Source: Kiritimatiellia bacterium
GTDB taxonomy: Bacteria; Verrucomicrobiota; Kiritimatiellia; CAIQIC01; Lenti-01
DNA: 39,072 nt
Assembly: GCA_028681135.1 (NCBI GenBank)
Contig: JAQUJC010000031.1
Coordinates: 1 to 39,072 of the forward strand
Reading direction: 5' to 3'
Shown here piece by piece: positions 27,044 through 34,981 of the stretch. Each line of letters opens with the position of its first letter. Position 1 is the stretch's first letter. The notes under the pieces are model-generated. The model did not search any database. It was given only the letters and a program-made list of their open reading frames with translations, and had not been told where the DNA came from. Made by a program: the position numbers and the translations under genes.

Positions 27044-28051
27044 ATGGGTAAATTCACAGTAGCAGAGTTTTGCGTTGGTGGTGGCGGTCAAGCCCTCGGC
27101 CTAGAGGCGGCTGGGTTTGATTGCGTTGCGGCAGTCGAGATTGATTCAGATTGTTGCACAACACTCCGCCTCAATCGTCCACAGTGGAACGTACTCCATG
27201 AAGATATGCGACAGATCGATGGCAACAGATGGCGGGATGTTGACCTATTTGCAGCGGGTGTTCCTTGCCCCCCATTCTCCATCGCTGGCAAGCAACTTGG
27301 TACAGATGATGACCGTGATCTTTTCCCCGAAGCCATCAGGATCATTGGCGAAATGAAGCCCAAAGCCGTTATGTTAGAGAATGTACCGGGCTTTGCTGCT
27401 GCCAAGTTTGCAGATTATCGTGACAAATTGCGAATCCAATTGCTGAACCTTGGGTATGAATCTGATTGGCGAGTCTTGCAGGCCGCCGACTACGACGTCC
27501 CGCAACTCCGCCCTCGATTCATTCTCGTCGCAATGCCAGAAAAGAAGATGTCGTATTTTGATTGGCCTCAACCTGTTGCTAAGCAGCGCACTGTTGGCAA
27601 TACCCTTGAGGACTTAATGGCTCAAGGGGGATGGAAAGGCGCTGATCGTTGGGTGGCAAATGCACAGGCAATCGCCCCAACGATTGTCGGAGGTTCTAAG
27701 AAGCACGGTGGCCCTGATCTCGGCCCAACCCGAGCCCGAAAGCAATGGCGAGAATTAGGTGTTGATGGTTTGGGAATTGCAAATGAACCGCCGACTCCCG
27801 ACTTTCCTGTTGATAGCTTTCCCCGTTTGACGGTGCGCATGGTGGCTAGAGTTCAAGGGTTTCCCGATTTTTGGAAGTTTAGCGGAAAAAAGACTGCCGC
27901 TTACAGGCAAGTTGGCAACGCTTTCCCGCCTCCGGTTGCGTCTGCTGTCGGTTTGGCGATTGCAAGAGCGTTTGTGGGCAAGTACCCAACGCAGAATTTA
28001 CGCAGAGCCATTCAATGGAAACTCTTGGAGCAAAGAGTTCCATACTGTTGA
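27044..28051 (+). CDS. C5 cytosine-specific DNA methyltransferase
   Basis: A 335-residue type II m5C methylase. Motifs in order are I (FCVGGGGQALGLEAAGF, SAM binding), IV (PCPPFS, catalytic C75), VI (ENV, 112-114), VIII (QLRPRFILVAM), IX (VARVQGFPDFWKF) and X (YRQVGNAFPPPVA). The target recognition domain between VIII and IX gives the sequence specificity, which cannot be read by eye. The gene and its partner nuclease are less GC-rich than their neighbours and use more A/T-ending codons, a sign of recent transfer. No clear SD is seen at this ATG. Confidence 0.93.
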   Translation: MGKFTVAEFCVGGGGQALGLEAAGFDCVAAVEIDSDCCTTLRLNRPQWNVLHEDMRQIDGNRWRDVDLFAAGVPCPPFSIAGKQLGTDDDRDLFPEAIRIIGEMKPKAVMLENVPGFAAAKFADYRDKLRIQLLNLGYESDWRVLQAADYDVPQLRPRFILVAMPEKKMSYFDWPQPVAKQRTVGNTLEDLMAQGGWKGADRWVANAQAIAPTIVGGSKKHGGPDLGPTRARKQWRELGVDGLGIANEPPTPDFPVDSFPRLTVRMVARVQGFPDFWKFSGKKTAAYRQVGNAFPPPVASAVGLAIARAFVGKYPTQNLRRAIQWKLLEQRVPYC

Positions 28052-28073
28052 TAATTGAAACCCTGAGGTGTCT

Positions 28074-28655
28074 ATGGGAACGATTGGTTCAAAGGAGAAG
28101 ATTAGACGATTTCTGTTGGCCAACATAGGACGCGTGATCGAATCACACGAACTACAGGAAGCTGCAGACGGAGCGGTACAGTACAGCCGACGACTCCGCG
28201 AATTACGGGATGAAGAAGGTTGGCCGATCCTGTCGCATAATGACAGTTCTGAGTTGAAGCCAGGACAGTACATGCTAAAGGATGAACCTGTCCACAAAGA
28301 GAGACCTCAGTTTGCCCGGGCCATCTCGGCAAAACTTCGAGCCGAAGTGCTCGATAGAAATGGCTTCACATGCCAGATGTGCGGATTAACTCCGGGTGAG
28401 ACAGATCCAGCCACAGGAAGATCTGTGCGCCTACATATTGGGCATATCAAAGACAAATCACTCGGTGGAAAGGATGAGCTTTCCAACCTCCGGACCTTAT
28501 GCTCGACCTGCAATCAGGGAGCCAAGAACATCACATCCGAGAAGCCCAGTTCCATATGGCTATTGTCACAGGTCCGTCGTGCAGGTAGAGACGAACAGAA
28601 GGCCCTCTATGAATGGCTCAAGACTAAATTCTCTACGGCAAAACGGCGTATGTGA
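28074..28655 (+). CDS. HNH endonuclease, restriction partner of the methylase
   Basis: A 193-residue protein 22 bases after the methylase. Residues 1-75 look like a winged-helix part (IESHELQEAADG ... RRLRELRDEEGW). The HNH module follows: C100 and C103 (CQMCG), LHIGHIKDKSLGGKDELSNL with H124 and N138, then LCSTCNQGAKN with C143, C146 and N147. Paired with a C5 methylase this is best read as a type II restriction enzyme. The ATG at 28074 follows GAGG at 28065-28068; an in-frame GTG at 28068 is the alternative. Its last codons overlap, in another frame, sequence that reads as part of the DUF1566-type remnant. Confidence 0.87.
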   Translation: MGTIGSKEKIRRFLLANIGRVIESHELQEAADGAVQYSRRLRELRDEEGWPILSHNDSSELKPGQYMLKDEPVHKERPQFARAISAKLRAEVLDRNGFTCQMCGLTPGETDPATGRSVRLHIGHIKDKSLGGKDELSNLRTLCSTCNQGAKNITSEKPSSIWLLSQVRRAGRDEQKALYEWLKTKFSTAKRRM

Positions 28656-29026
28656 ACGACGAAGAAGCCACCAGCACGTCGGTGAAGACCGTCACACAGG
28701 ACGATCACAACGGCACGGGTTCTGTGGATGGTGACATGGACCTTGTGGCAGAAAATTTCAAGAAGGATGTCGTGATTTTCGGAGTCACCGGCACGTTTGA
28801 GGGTGACAGCGGCGGCGCAATTACTGTGCCGAAGACGGGCCAGGCAATGAGCTTTCAGACGGGGGGCGATGGCGACGTGGAAATGGGCGTGGCATGGCCA
28901 GACCCGCGGTTTACGGATCATGGTGATAGAACGGTACCGACTTTGATACAGGCCCAGCGATACAGGTCGGAGCGGTTGCCCTTTCAGAACCACCCCCCTT
29001 TTTGCAGGGGCCTGCTCTGCCTATGA
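28634..29026 (+). pseudogene. Remnant of a DUF1566 (Lcl C-terminal) protein gene
   Basis: The frame reads GKTAYVNDEE, then AENFKKDVVIFGVTGTF, then PKTGQAMSFQTGGDGDVEMG and VAWPDPRFTDHGD. The phrases NIKKGVxIFGVTGT and GDDGDLQKGVAWPxPRFTDNGDGTVTDNLTGL are typical of DUF1566/Lcl-domain proteins, so this is a piece of one. After HGD the match stops and the frame ends in unrelated sequence, so the C-terminal domain is gone. The N-terminal part is also missing, because the upstream sequence is the restriction gene. It could be expressed as a 124-residue peptide from a GTG at 28652, but it lacks the complete domain. Confidence 0.7.
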
Positions 29027-29111
29027 TTTAGCAAGCGTGTGGAGAAAAAGGACTGTTCACGTAGAGAGGGATTTGGATAATGGGCAAACAGTTAGGAAAC
29101 AGAAGGACGAC

Positions 29112-30458
29112 ATGCGTATATTGATCATTGGCGGGGGGCAGACCGGCTCCCACCTGGCGGATAAATTTTGTGACGACGATCACGACGTCGTGGTGATTGA
29201 TTCCGACGAGGAGGCGCTGGCCGAGTTGGACGCGCACCTGGATTTGATGACCGTGCCCGGCAATGGGGCGGACCCGGCAGTGCTGGAGGAAGCCGACATC
29301 GAGCGGGCAGACCTGGTGGTGGCCGTGACCGACCGCGACGACACCAACATCCTGGCGTGTATCTTTGCCCGGGCACGCGGGGTTGCCCGCACCGTGGCGC
29401 GGGTCTCTTCGTCGGCCTATTCCACCAGTCGCCACATCCCCTTCGAGCGCCTGGGGGTGGACCTGCTGGTGAACCAGTACGACGAATATGCCCGCGATCT
29501 CTTTAATGTCTTGCGCCTGCCCGGCTCGATCGAAGTTGCCGACTTGCTTGACAACCGCGTGATGGTGGTGGGCATGTCTGTCCATATGGATAGTCCGCTG
29601 CTCGGCCAAGCACTCAAACACTTTACCGACAAATCCTGGCTACAGCGTATCCGCTTCATGGCCGTGGTGCGTGGCGATACCGTCATGACCCCCCACGGCG
29701 AGACCACCTTTCTAGTGGGCGACGATGTCTATTTCGTGGGCGAGCCCGACGCCATCACCGACTTCATGGCCTGGGCTTGGCCCGAGCACAAGCGCTTCCA
29801 GCGTGTTGTCATCGCCGGCGGCGGCGAGCTAGGCCTGCAACTGGCGCGAATGCTCGAGCGCACCCGCATGCAGATTGTGCTCATTGAGCAGGACGAGGAC
29901 CGCGCCGACTTCTGTTCGTCCGAACTGAATCGCACCCTGGTGATCAAGGGCGATGCGCTTGACCAGCAGACGCTGGCGGGGGTGGGGGAGCCCGACGATA
30001 TGGCCTATGTCGCCGCCACCGGCAGCGACGAGCATAACATTATCGGTTGCCTTGTGGCCGAGAAGTGTGGTGCGCGCTTCACGGCCGCGCAGGTGGGCAA
30101 GAAAGAATATATCGGCATTGTCAACCAGTTGCGCCTTCTCGACCGGATTGTGGACCCGCACTTGGCCATGATCAATTCGATCCTGCATTTTGTGCGTGGC
30201 AAGAACGTGCAAGCCGCGGCGATTCTTGCCCGCCTCCCGGGCGAGTTGCTCGAGCTGAAGCTCTCGCCGACGCACAAGTGGGCGGGGCGGGCGATCAAGG
30301 AGCTGTCCATCCCGCTTGGTGCCATCATTGTCACGACTCTACGCGGCAAGCAGAGTCGCGTTGCCCTGGGCGATCTGGTATTGATGGCCGGTGACCGCGT
30401 GGTGGTGTATTGTCTGCCAGCGGCGATGGCTAAAATGGAAGCGCTCTTCGCCACCTAG
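29112..30458 (+). CDS. trkA: Trk system potassium uptake regulator TrkA
   Basis: A 448-residue cytoplasmic gating subunit of the Trk K+ transporter. It has two tandem RCK units. The first starts MRILIIGGGQTGSHLADKF (Rossmann GxGxxG for NAD(H)/ATP) with a TrkA_C part to about residue 215. The second starts around 230 (VVIAGGGELGLQLARML) with its own TrkA_C to the end. The ATG at 29112 is used; a GTG at 29037 would add 25 residues lacking homology. trkH follows after a 360-base gap filled with repeats, so the two genes may not share a transcript. Confidence 0.94.
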   Translation: MRILIIGGGQTGSHLADKFCDDDHDVVVIDSDEEALAELDAHLDLMTVPGNGADPAVLEEADIERADLVVAVTDRDDTNILACIFARARGVARTVARVSSSAYSTSRHIPFERLGVDLLVNQYDEYARDLFNVLRLPGSIEVADLLDNRVMVVGMSVHMDSPLLGQALKHFTDKSWLQRIRFMAVVRGDTVMTPHGETTFLVGDDVYFVGEPDAITDFMAWAWPEHKRFQRVVIAGGGELGLQLARMLERTRMQIVLIEQDEDRADFCSSELNRTLVIKGDALDQQTLAGVGEPDDMAYVAATGSDEHNIIGCLVAEKCGARFTAAQVGKKEYIGIVNQLRLLDRIVDPHLAMINSILHFVRGKNVQAAAILARLPGELLELKLSPTHKWAGRAIKELSIPLGAIIVTTLRGKQSRVALGDLVLMAGDRVVVYCLPAAMAKMEALFAT

Positions 30459-30463
30459 GCAGA

Positions 30464-30479
30464 ACGGCTGGGCAGCCGT
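30464..30479 (+). terminator. Weak hairpin after trkA
   Basis: ACGGCT and AGCCGT form a 6-bp stem (7 if the inner G-C closes) with a GGGC loop five bases after the trkA stop. No T-run follows, so it may be a 3'-end stabiliser and not a terminator. Confidence 0.3.
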
Positions 30480-30715
30480 CTCATGCCTTCCCTTCCTTTC
30501 CTATCCACCGGGTAAACTACCGCTTCCGCTATTTTCTCTGTGAACCGCTGTGCCCTCTGTGGTTTAATCTGGAGGTGGATCGGCTATGGACCAATAAGAA
30601 TTCTAAACACGATGAACAGGATTTTCAGGATTGAAAACAGGCCGACAAAGCAGTTTGATCCGACTGATCCGACCAATCTGAATACCCCCCAACTTCCCCG
30701 CCATGCCCACCCCTG
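30480..30715. other. Gene-free trkA-trkH gap made of repeat-like fragments
   Basis: No gene is seen. The sequence is a patchwork of short phrases that look like dispersed elements: GCCCTCTGTGGTTTAATCT near 30550, ATGAACAGGATTTTCAGGATTG near 30611-30632 (itself a TCAGGATT / ACAGGATT repeat), and GATCCGACTGATCCGACC near 30657. From memory similar phrases recur between genes in other PVC-group genomes. This cannot be confirmed inside one window. Confidence 0.4.
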
Positions 30716-30769
30716 TATATTGAACATTGGACATTGAATATTGATCATTGGATATTGAACATTGAATAT
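30716..30769. repeat. AT-rich heptamer repeat array, copy 2
   Basis: Seven-base units of the type ATTGAAC / ATTGGAC / ATTGAAT repeat about seven times. The right end (TTGAACATTGAATATCG then TCTTCCCC) matches the reverse complement of the array at 4028-4065 with its C-rich flank. The array stands just upstream of trkH in otherwise C-rich, non-coding sequence. Confidence 0.8.
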
Positions 30770-30818
30770 CGTCTTCCCCTCATCCCCTCACCCCTAACCC
30801 CCCTCCTCATCCCCTCCC

Positions 30819-32270
30819 ATGAACTTTAAATGTGTCTTTCATGTGATCGCATGGCTGCTGGCGGTGGTGGGCGGGCTGATGGGCCTCTGCGGGGTTGTGT
30901 CGTACGCGCACGGCGAACCGACGGCGGCCTGGCAGGCGCTAGCCATGTCTGCGGCCGGGACTCTGGCGGCCGCGGCGGTGCTGTGGGTGCTGACCCGCAA
31001 CAAACGTGAGCTGACGCGCCGCGACGGCCTGGGGGTGGTGGCCTTCGGTTGGCTGCTGGCCGGCATTGCCGGCGCAACCCCGTTTTATCTCTCCGGCGCG
31101 GTGCCCACCCCGGTGGCGGCGCTCTTCGAGACCCTTTCGGGCATGACCACCACCGGTGCCAGCGTGCTCGGCCATCTGGAGGCCCTGCCCAAGGGGTTGT
31201 TGTTGTGGCGCGCGCTGACGCAATTCATCGGCGGCATGGGCGTGCTGATCCTGGTGGTGGCGGTATTGCCGCTGGTGGGCGTGGGCGGCATGCAGCTCTA
31301 TCGCGCCGAGATGCCCGGGCCCTCGAAAGACCGTATCGAGCCGCGCATGGCCTCTACCGCCAAGATGCTCTGGGGCGTCTATATGCTGTTGACCGCGGTG
31401 CTGCTGCTGCTGCTGCGCATTCTGGGCATGAGCGGGTTCGATGCGCTTTGCCATGCGCTGACCACAATGGCCACCGGCGGCTTTTCGACCCACACCGCCA
31501 GCATCGCCGCCTTTGACAGCGTGGCGATCGAAGGCGTGCTGATGGTCTTCATGCTGCTCGCGGGCATCAATTTCTCGCTGCACTATCGCGCCCTGCGTGG
31601 GGAAGTCGCCCCCTGGTGGCGCGATAGCGAAATCCGCTTTTTTCTAGGCGTTTTTGCCGGTGCGACGCTGCTGGGCACGCTACTGCTGCACCAGGCCCGC
31701 GCAGCGGACGGCTGGGCCCCCGCCCTGCGCGAGGTTGCCTTTACCTGTTCGAGCATCATGACCACCACCGGCTTTGTCACCGGCGACTACGACCAATGGC
31801 CCGTCGCCGCCAAGGCCATCCTGGTGCTATTGATGTTCATGGGCGGCTGCGCGGGATCGACCGCCGGGGCGATCAAGGCCGGACGCATTCAGGTGATGCT
31901 CAAGACGGTCACCCGCGAGGTGCGACTGTTCATGCAGCCCCAGGCCGTGATCCCGGTACGCATGGGCCGCAAGCTTCTCGACGACAACATTCTGCTATCG
32001 ATTCTCTCCTTCGTCTCGCTGTATCTGTTTGTGATGCTGGTGGGGGTGGTCGTGATGATCCCGCTGACGCCCAATATCCAGACCGCGGTGGCCTCGGTCA
32101 TCACCTGCATGGGCAACGTCGGCCCGGGCTTTGCGGCCGTGGGGCCCACGTGCAATTTTGCGGCGATCCCGGAACTGGGCAAGGCGATCCTGACGCTGCT
32201 GATGCTGGTGGGGCGCCTGGAGCTGTATACGGTGCTGGCGATTGTCATGCCGGCGTTCTGGCGCAAATGA
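30819..32270 (+). CDS. trkH: Trk system potassium uptake protein TrkH
   Basis: A 483-residue polytopic K+ channel/transporter of the Trk/Ktr/HKT superfamily. The four pore loops with selectivity-filter glycines are visible: TTTGASV, TMATGGFSTH, TTTGFVTGDY and GNVGPGFAAVG. About ten transmembrane segments surround them. It works with the TrkA RCK subunit encoded upstream. The start ATG at 30819 has no good SD. Its stop overlaps the start of the next membrane protein (ATGA), so the pair are translationally coupled. Confidence 0.94.
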   Translation: MNFKCVFHVIAWLLAVVGGLMGLCGVVSYAHGEPTAAWQALAMSAAGTLAAAAVLWVLTRNKRELTRRDGLGVVAFGWLLAGIAGATPFYLSGAVPTPVAALFETLSGMTTTGASVLGHLEALPKGLLLWRALTQFIGGMGVLILVVAVLPLVGVGGMQLYRAEMPGPSKDRIEPRMASTAKMLWGVYMLLTAVLLLLLRILGMSGFDALCHALTTMATGGFSTHTASIAAFDSVAIEGVLMVFMLLAGINFSLHYRALRGEVAPWWRDSEIRFFLGVFAGATLLGTLLLHQARAADGWAPALREVAFTCSSIMTTTGFVTGDYDQWPVAAKAILVLLMFMGGCAGSTAGAIKAGRIQVMLKTVTREVRLFMQPQAVIPVRMGRKLLDDNILLSILSFVSLYLFVMLVGVVVMIPLTPNIQTAVASVITCMGNVGPGFAAVGPTCNFAAIPELGKAILTLLMLVGRLELYTVLAIVMPAFWRK

Positions 32271-33007
32271 AAGACCCCGCCACGCGCTTCCCCACGCTCG
32301 CGTCGAATGCGGCGCTGGCGGATGTGCAGGTGCGCCTGACGCTGGCGATGGGATTGGTGCCGATGGGCCTGGCGCTGCTGCTAATGGCGGCCATGGTGCC
32401 CGACCTGCCGCCGCCGGGCCTATGGATCGGCACGGGCCTCACCCTCGGCGGCATGGGGCTGATGTGGTGCCTGTGGCGGCGCTCGGGGCACACCTATCGG
32501 CGCGGCTATTCCACTGTCCATTTCCTGGTGCGCTATCTATTCATCATCCTCTGTCCGTTGCTGCTGTGGACAGTCTTTGATGCGGTGGTGCTCGAGTTGG
32601 CCGGCTGGTTGCCGCCGTTGCTGATTGCTGCGCTGCTGCTGCTCTATCCGCTCGGACGCCTCTTGCAGGAACGCGTCGACCCCGATCCCACCCGGACCCC
32701 CGGGATCGAGCTGGCCCGCGTCGCCTGCCGCCAACTCCAAATCGGATTGGGGGCCATCGCGTTCGCCGGGCTGCTGACCGGGGCGGTCCTCGATGCCGGG
32801 CGCAACATCCCCACCGATGATCCCACCCCACTGCTGCTGCTGATCTGGTTGATGACGTTGTTGGTCTTGCTGGGTGGTCTTGTCCTCACGGTTGCCCAGG
32901 CCCAGCACCTCTACGGACGTTCCGCGCCCCCGCCGACCCTCGACGATCCGCCGCCGCCAACCGCCACGCCCAAAAAACCGCTACGCTTCGGCTCGGACCG
33001 GTTTTAA
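32267..33007 (+). CDS. Membrane protein coupled to trkH
   Basis: A 246-residue protein with about five or six hydrophobic segments (roughly residues 23-45, 50-66, 84-105, 108-126, 161-180 and 186-207) and a Pro-rich tail ending in a basic KKPLRFGSDRF. No family is recognised. The start is the ATG that overlaps the trkH stop (ATGA); the longer frame upstream runs inside trkH and is a shadow. Coupling suggests a role with potassium transport or membrane potential, but nothing in the sequence proves it. Confidence 0.75.
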   Translation: MKDPATRFPTLASNAALADVQVRLTLAMGLVPMGLALLLMAAMVPDLPPPGLWIGTGLTLGGMGLMWCLWRRSGHTYRRGYSTVHFLVRYLFIILCPLLLWTVFDAVVLELAGWLPPLLIAALLLLYPLGRLLQERVDPDPTRTPGIELARVACRQLQIGLGAIAFAGLLTGAVLDAGRNIPTDDPTPLLLLIWLMTLLVLLGGLVLTVAQAQHLYGRSAPPPTLDDPPPPTATPKKPLRFGSDRF

Positions 33008-33084
33008 CGCAAACGAGGCAAACGAGGCGAAGGCTCCAATTATCGGCTTTCTTTCAATGGGGGCGTCGGTGTATCCTTACATGC

Positions 33085-33657
33085 ATGGCCAACGAAATTC
33101 CAGGTGATGATGCGCGGGTAGAAACTGACTTAATCGCGGCGGGTCAGCATTTGCGGCTCGTCCGGCGCAAGGGCTGGGAATTCGTCGAGCGGCCCCGGAT
33201 TACGGGAATTGTGGTGATAGTGGGGACCACCCGGCATGGGGGACTGGTGCTGGTGACCCAGTGGCGCGAGCCGGTCGGGGCCTATGTCGTGGAATGGCCG
33301 GCGGGACTCGCCGGCGATATCCCAGGGCACGAAACAGAAGCCCTTGAAGCAGCCGCGCGGCGTGAATTGTTGGAAGAAACCGGGTTTAAGGCTGGGACGA
33401 TGGAAGCCGTCATGTCCGGACCGCCAAACCCCGGCATCTCGAACGAAATCGTGACCTTTTTCCGGGCCCGCAGCATGGTGCGCACCGGCTATGGCGGCGG
33501 ACGGGGGGCCGAACGCATTCGGACCCACGTCGTGCCGATTTCTTGGCTGTTCGAGTGGCTCGTGAAAATGCAATCGCGAGGATTCAAGGTGGACCCCAAG
33601 GTGCTGACCGGCGCGTATTTGTTGCGGAAGGAAATGGAAGAGTGGATGCATGATTGA
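33085..33657 (+). CDS. NUDIX hydrolase (ADP-ribose pyrophosphatase-like)
   Basis: A 190-residue NUDIX-fold enzyme that should hydrolyse a nucleoside diphosphate linked to another moiety. The core of the NUDIX box is clear (EALEAAARRELLEETGF, with the REUxEExGU signature), preceded by VVEWPAGLAGD, which is typical of ADP-ribose/ADP-sugar pyrophosphatases. The first Gly of the box is spaced differently from consensus. The substrate is not determined. A TATCCT box lies 7 bases before the ATG with no SD, so a leaderless start is possible. The stop overlaps the start of the next gene by 8 bases. Confidence 0.87.
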   Translation: MANEIPGDDARVETDLIAAGQHLRLVRRKGWEFVERPRITGIVVIVGTTRHGGLVLVTQWREPVGAYVVEWPAGLAGDIPGHETEALEAAARRELLEETGFKAGTMEAVMSGPPNPGISNEIVTFFRARSMVRTGYGGGRGAERIRTHVVPISWLFEWLVKMQSRGFKVDPKVLTGAYLLRKEMEEWMHD

Positions 33658-34849
33658 GAGCGACAAGCCTGCTGCTGCTGAGGCCTCTCGATCGACCGGG
33701 GAAATGACCGTTTATGTCGTGCCCGAGGGCCAGCGGGTATCCGTGGGAGCGCCCAGCCTGGTAGCGCTGCCCAATGGCAAGTTGCTGGCGGCGTTTGATC
33801 AGAGCGGGCCAGATGTGAAGGGGTTATCGGGCAAAAAGGGGCAGGATGTCCGCCGGGGGCGTTGGGTGCAGGGCCGGGTCATGATGTCGAGCGATGCCGG
33901 GGCGACATGGACGTTGTCGGCGACCTATCCGTTTCGCGATGCCAGTTTGTTCCGCGATGGGGGCGACCTGTATGTCCTGGGCGAGTTGTCGGGGGGATTG
34001 TGTTTGATGCGCTCCCCAGATGGGGGGGGGAGTTGGTCAGCGCCCATTGACCTGAGCAACGACCTGCCGGTTGTGTGCTCGCCAACCACCGTGGTGCCCT
34101 GCGGCGACTGGTGGCATGTGCCCTGTCTGGTGCCTGCGGGTAGTGACCGGGCGGGCCTAGTGGTGTGGCGTGCGGCGCGGGGCGCCAGCCTGATGAACCG
34201 CAAGGCGTGGACAGCAGGGCCGGTATCGCCGCCGCTGGCGGACTGGGTGCCGTCAGAGCCGGGAGCGTGCGGCGTGCCGTGGCCAGGGGCCACACCCAAG
34301 TGGCGTCATCCACGGATGATACCCGAGGTGGACGGGGATCATCCGTGGCATGTCGGCGGTCAATTACAACTGTTGTCCCCCGCGGGATGTGGCCGCGAAC
34401 ATTGGGCGGTGCGGGTCGGCGTGGCAGAGGACGGTCGCATGGCACCGCAGATGCTCGAAGGGGACACCCCTTGGCTGTGGATGCCGCTGCCCGGTGGACA
34501 CGCCAAGTTTGATCTGATCCGCGATGAGACGACCGGGCGGTATTGGGTGGCCGGCAGCCGTGGTCAGACGCATCTGGCGGTGGGGCGCGCGGCGGGCCAT
34601 GAAAAGGGGAGGCACCGCCTCGGGGTGTGGTCGTCGGCCAACCTGGCGGAGTGGACGTTGGTGGCGGAGCCGGTCCAGGGGGGGGAGGGGCCAGGCGGTA
34701 TTCGTTGCGATCCTTCCTTGGCAATTGTCGGTGGGGATTTGGTTCTGGTTTATCGGGCAGGAGGTCCGCAAAGCCGCCGAGCGCGAGAAACGTCACAGGT
34801 GCTGTGCAGCCGGGTGGAGCAATTCCGGAATCTGCTTGGAGGGAGGTAA
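33650..34849 (+). CDS. Sialidase-like beta-propeller (Asp-box/BNR) protein
   Basis: A 399-residue protein with at least two Asp-boxes, SSDAGATW (80-87) and SPDGGGSW (122-129), and propeller-like spacing (SLVALPNGKLLAAFDQSG; TGRYWVAGSRGQTHLA). It belongs to the neuraminidase/exo-alpha-sialidase superfamily fold. There is no signal peptide, so it would be cytoplasmic, unlike most sialidases. The arginine triad of true sialidases cannot be assigned by eye, so sialidase activity is not claimed. It overlaps the NUDIX gene by 8 bases. A run of 9 G (34022-34030) sits within the second Asp-box codons, and 8 G at 34678-34685. Other propeller glycosidases such as GH43-type enzymes are possible. Confidence 0.72.
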   Translation: MIESDKPAAAEASRSTGEMTVYVVPEGQRVSVGAPSLVALPNGKLLAAFDQSGPDVKGLSGKKGQDVRRGRWVQGRVMMSSDAGATWTLSATYPFRDASLFRDGGDLYVLGELSGGLCLMRSPDGGGSWSAPIDLSNDLPVVCSPTTVVPCGDWWHVPCLVPAGSDRAGLVVWRAARGASLMNRKAWTAGPVSPPLADWVPSEPGACGVPWPGATPKWRHPRMIPEVDGDHPWHVGGQLQLLSPAGCGREHWAVRVGVAEDGRMAPQMLEGDTPWLWMPLPGGHAKFDLIRDETTGRYWVAGSRGQTHLAVGRAAGHEKGRHRLGVWSSANLAEWTLVAEPVQGGEGPGGIRCDPSLAIVGGDLVLVYRAGGPQSRRARETSQVLCSRVEQFRNLLGGR

Positions 34850-34856
34850 AAGGGCA

Positions 34857-34914
34857 TTGGGGTCAGCCCTTGAATCTTGAATTTCAAGATTCAAGATTCA
34901 AGGGCTGACCCCAA
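34857..34914. repeat. Perfect 26-bp inverted repeat element A
   Basis: Left arm 34857-34882 begins TTGGGGTCAGCCCTTGAATC. Right arm 34889-34914 is its exact reverse complement, with a 6-base loop. Lying 7 bases after the propeller gene, it could act as a terminator-like or 3'-protecting hairpin, but no T-run follows. It shares the outer arm GGGTCAGCCCTT with the element at 36427-36484. Confidence 0.92.
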
Positions 34915-34981
34915 CGCTTGAGGCTGGTAGAGTTGGGGTTTAACTTGATGTTTTGTGCTTAGTTGTAGGAAAGGATGATCC

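Noticed and set aside
34857..34914. Element A as a plain rho-independent terminator
   Set aside because: No T-run follows on either strand, and a sister element shares its outer arms, so a repeat family is the better reading.
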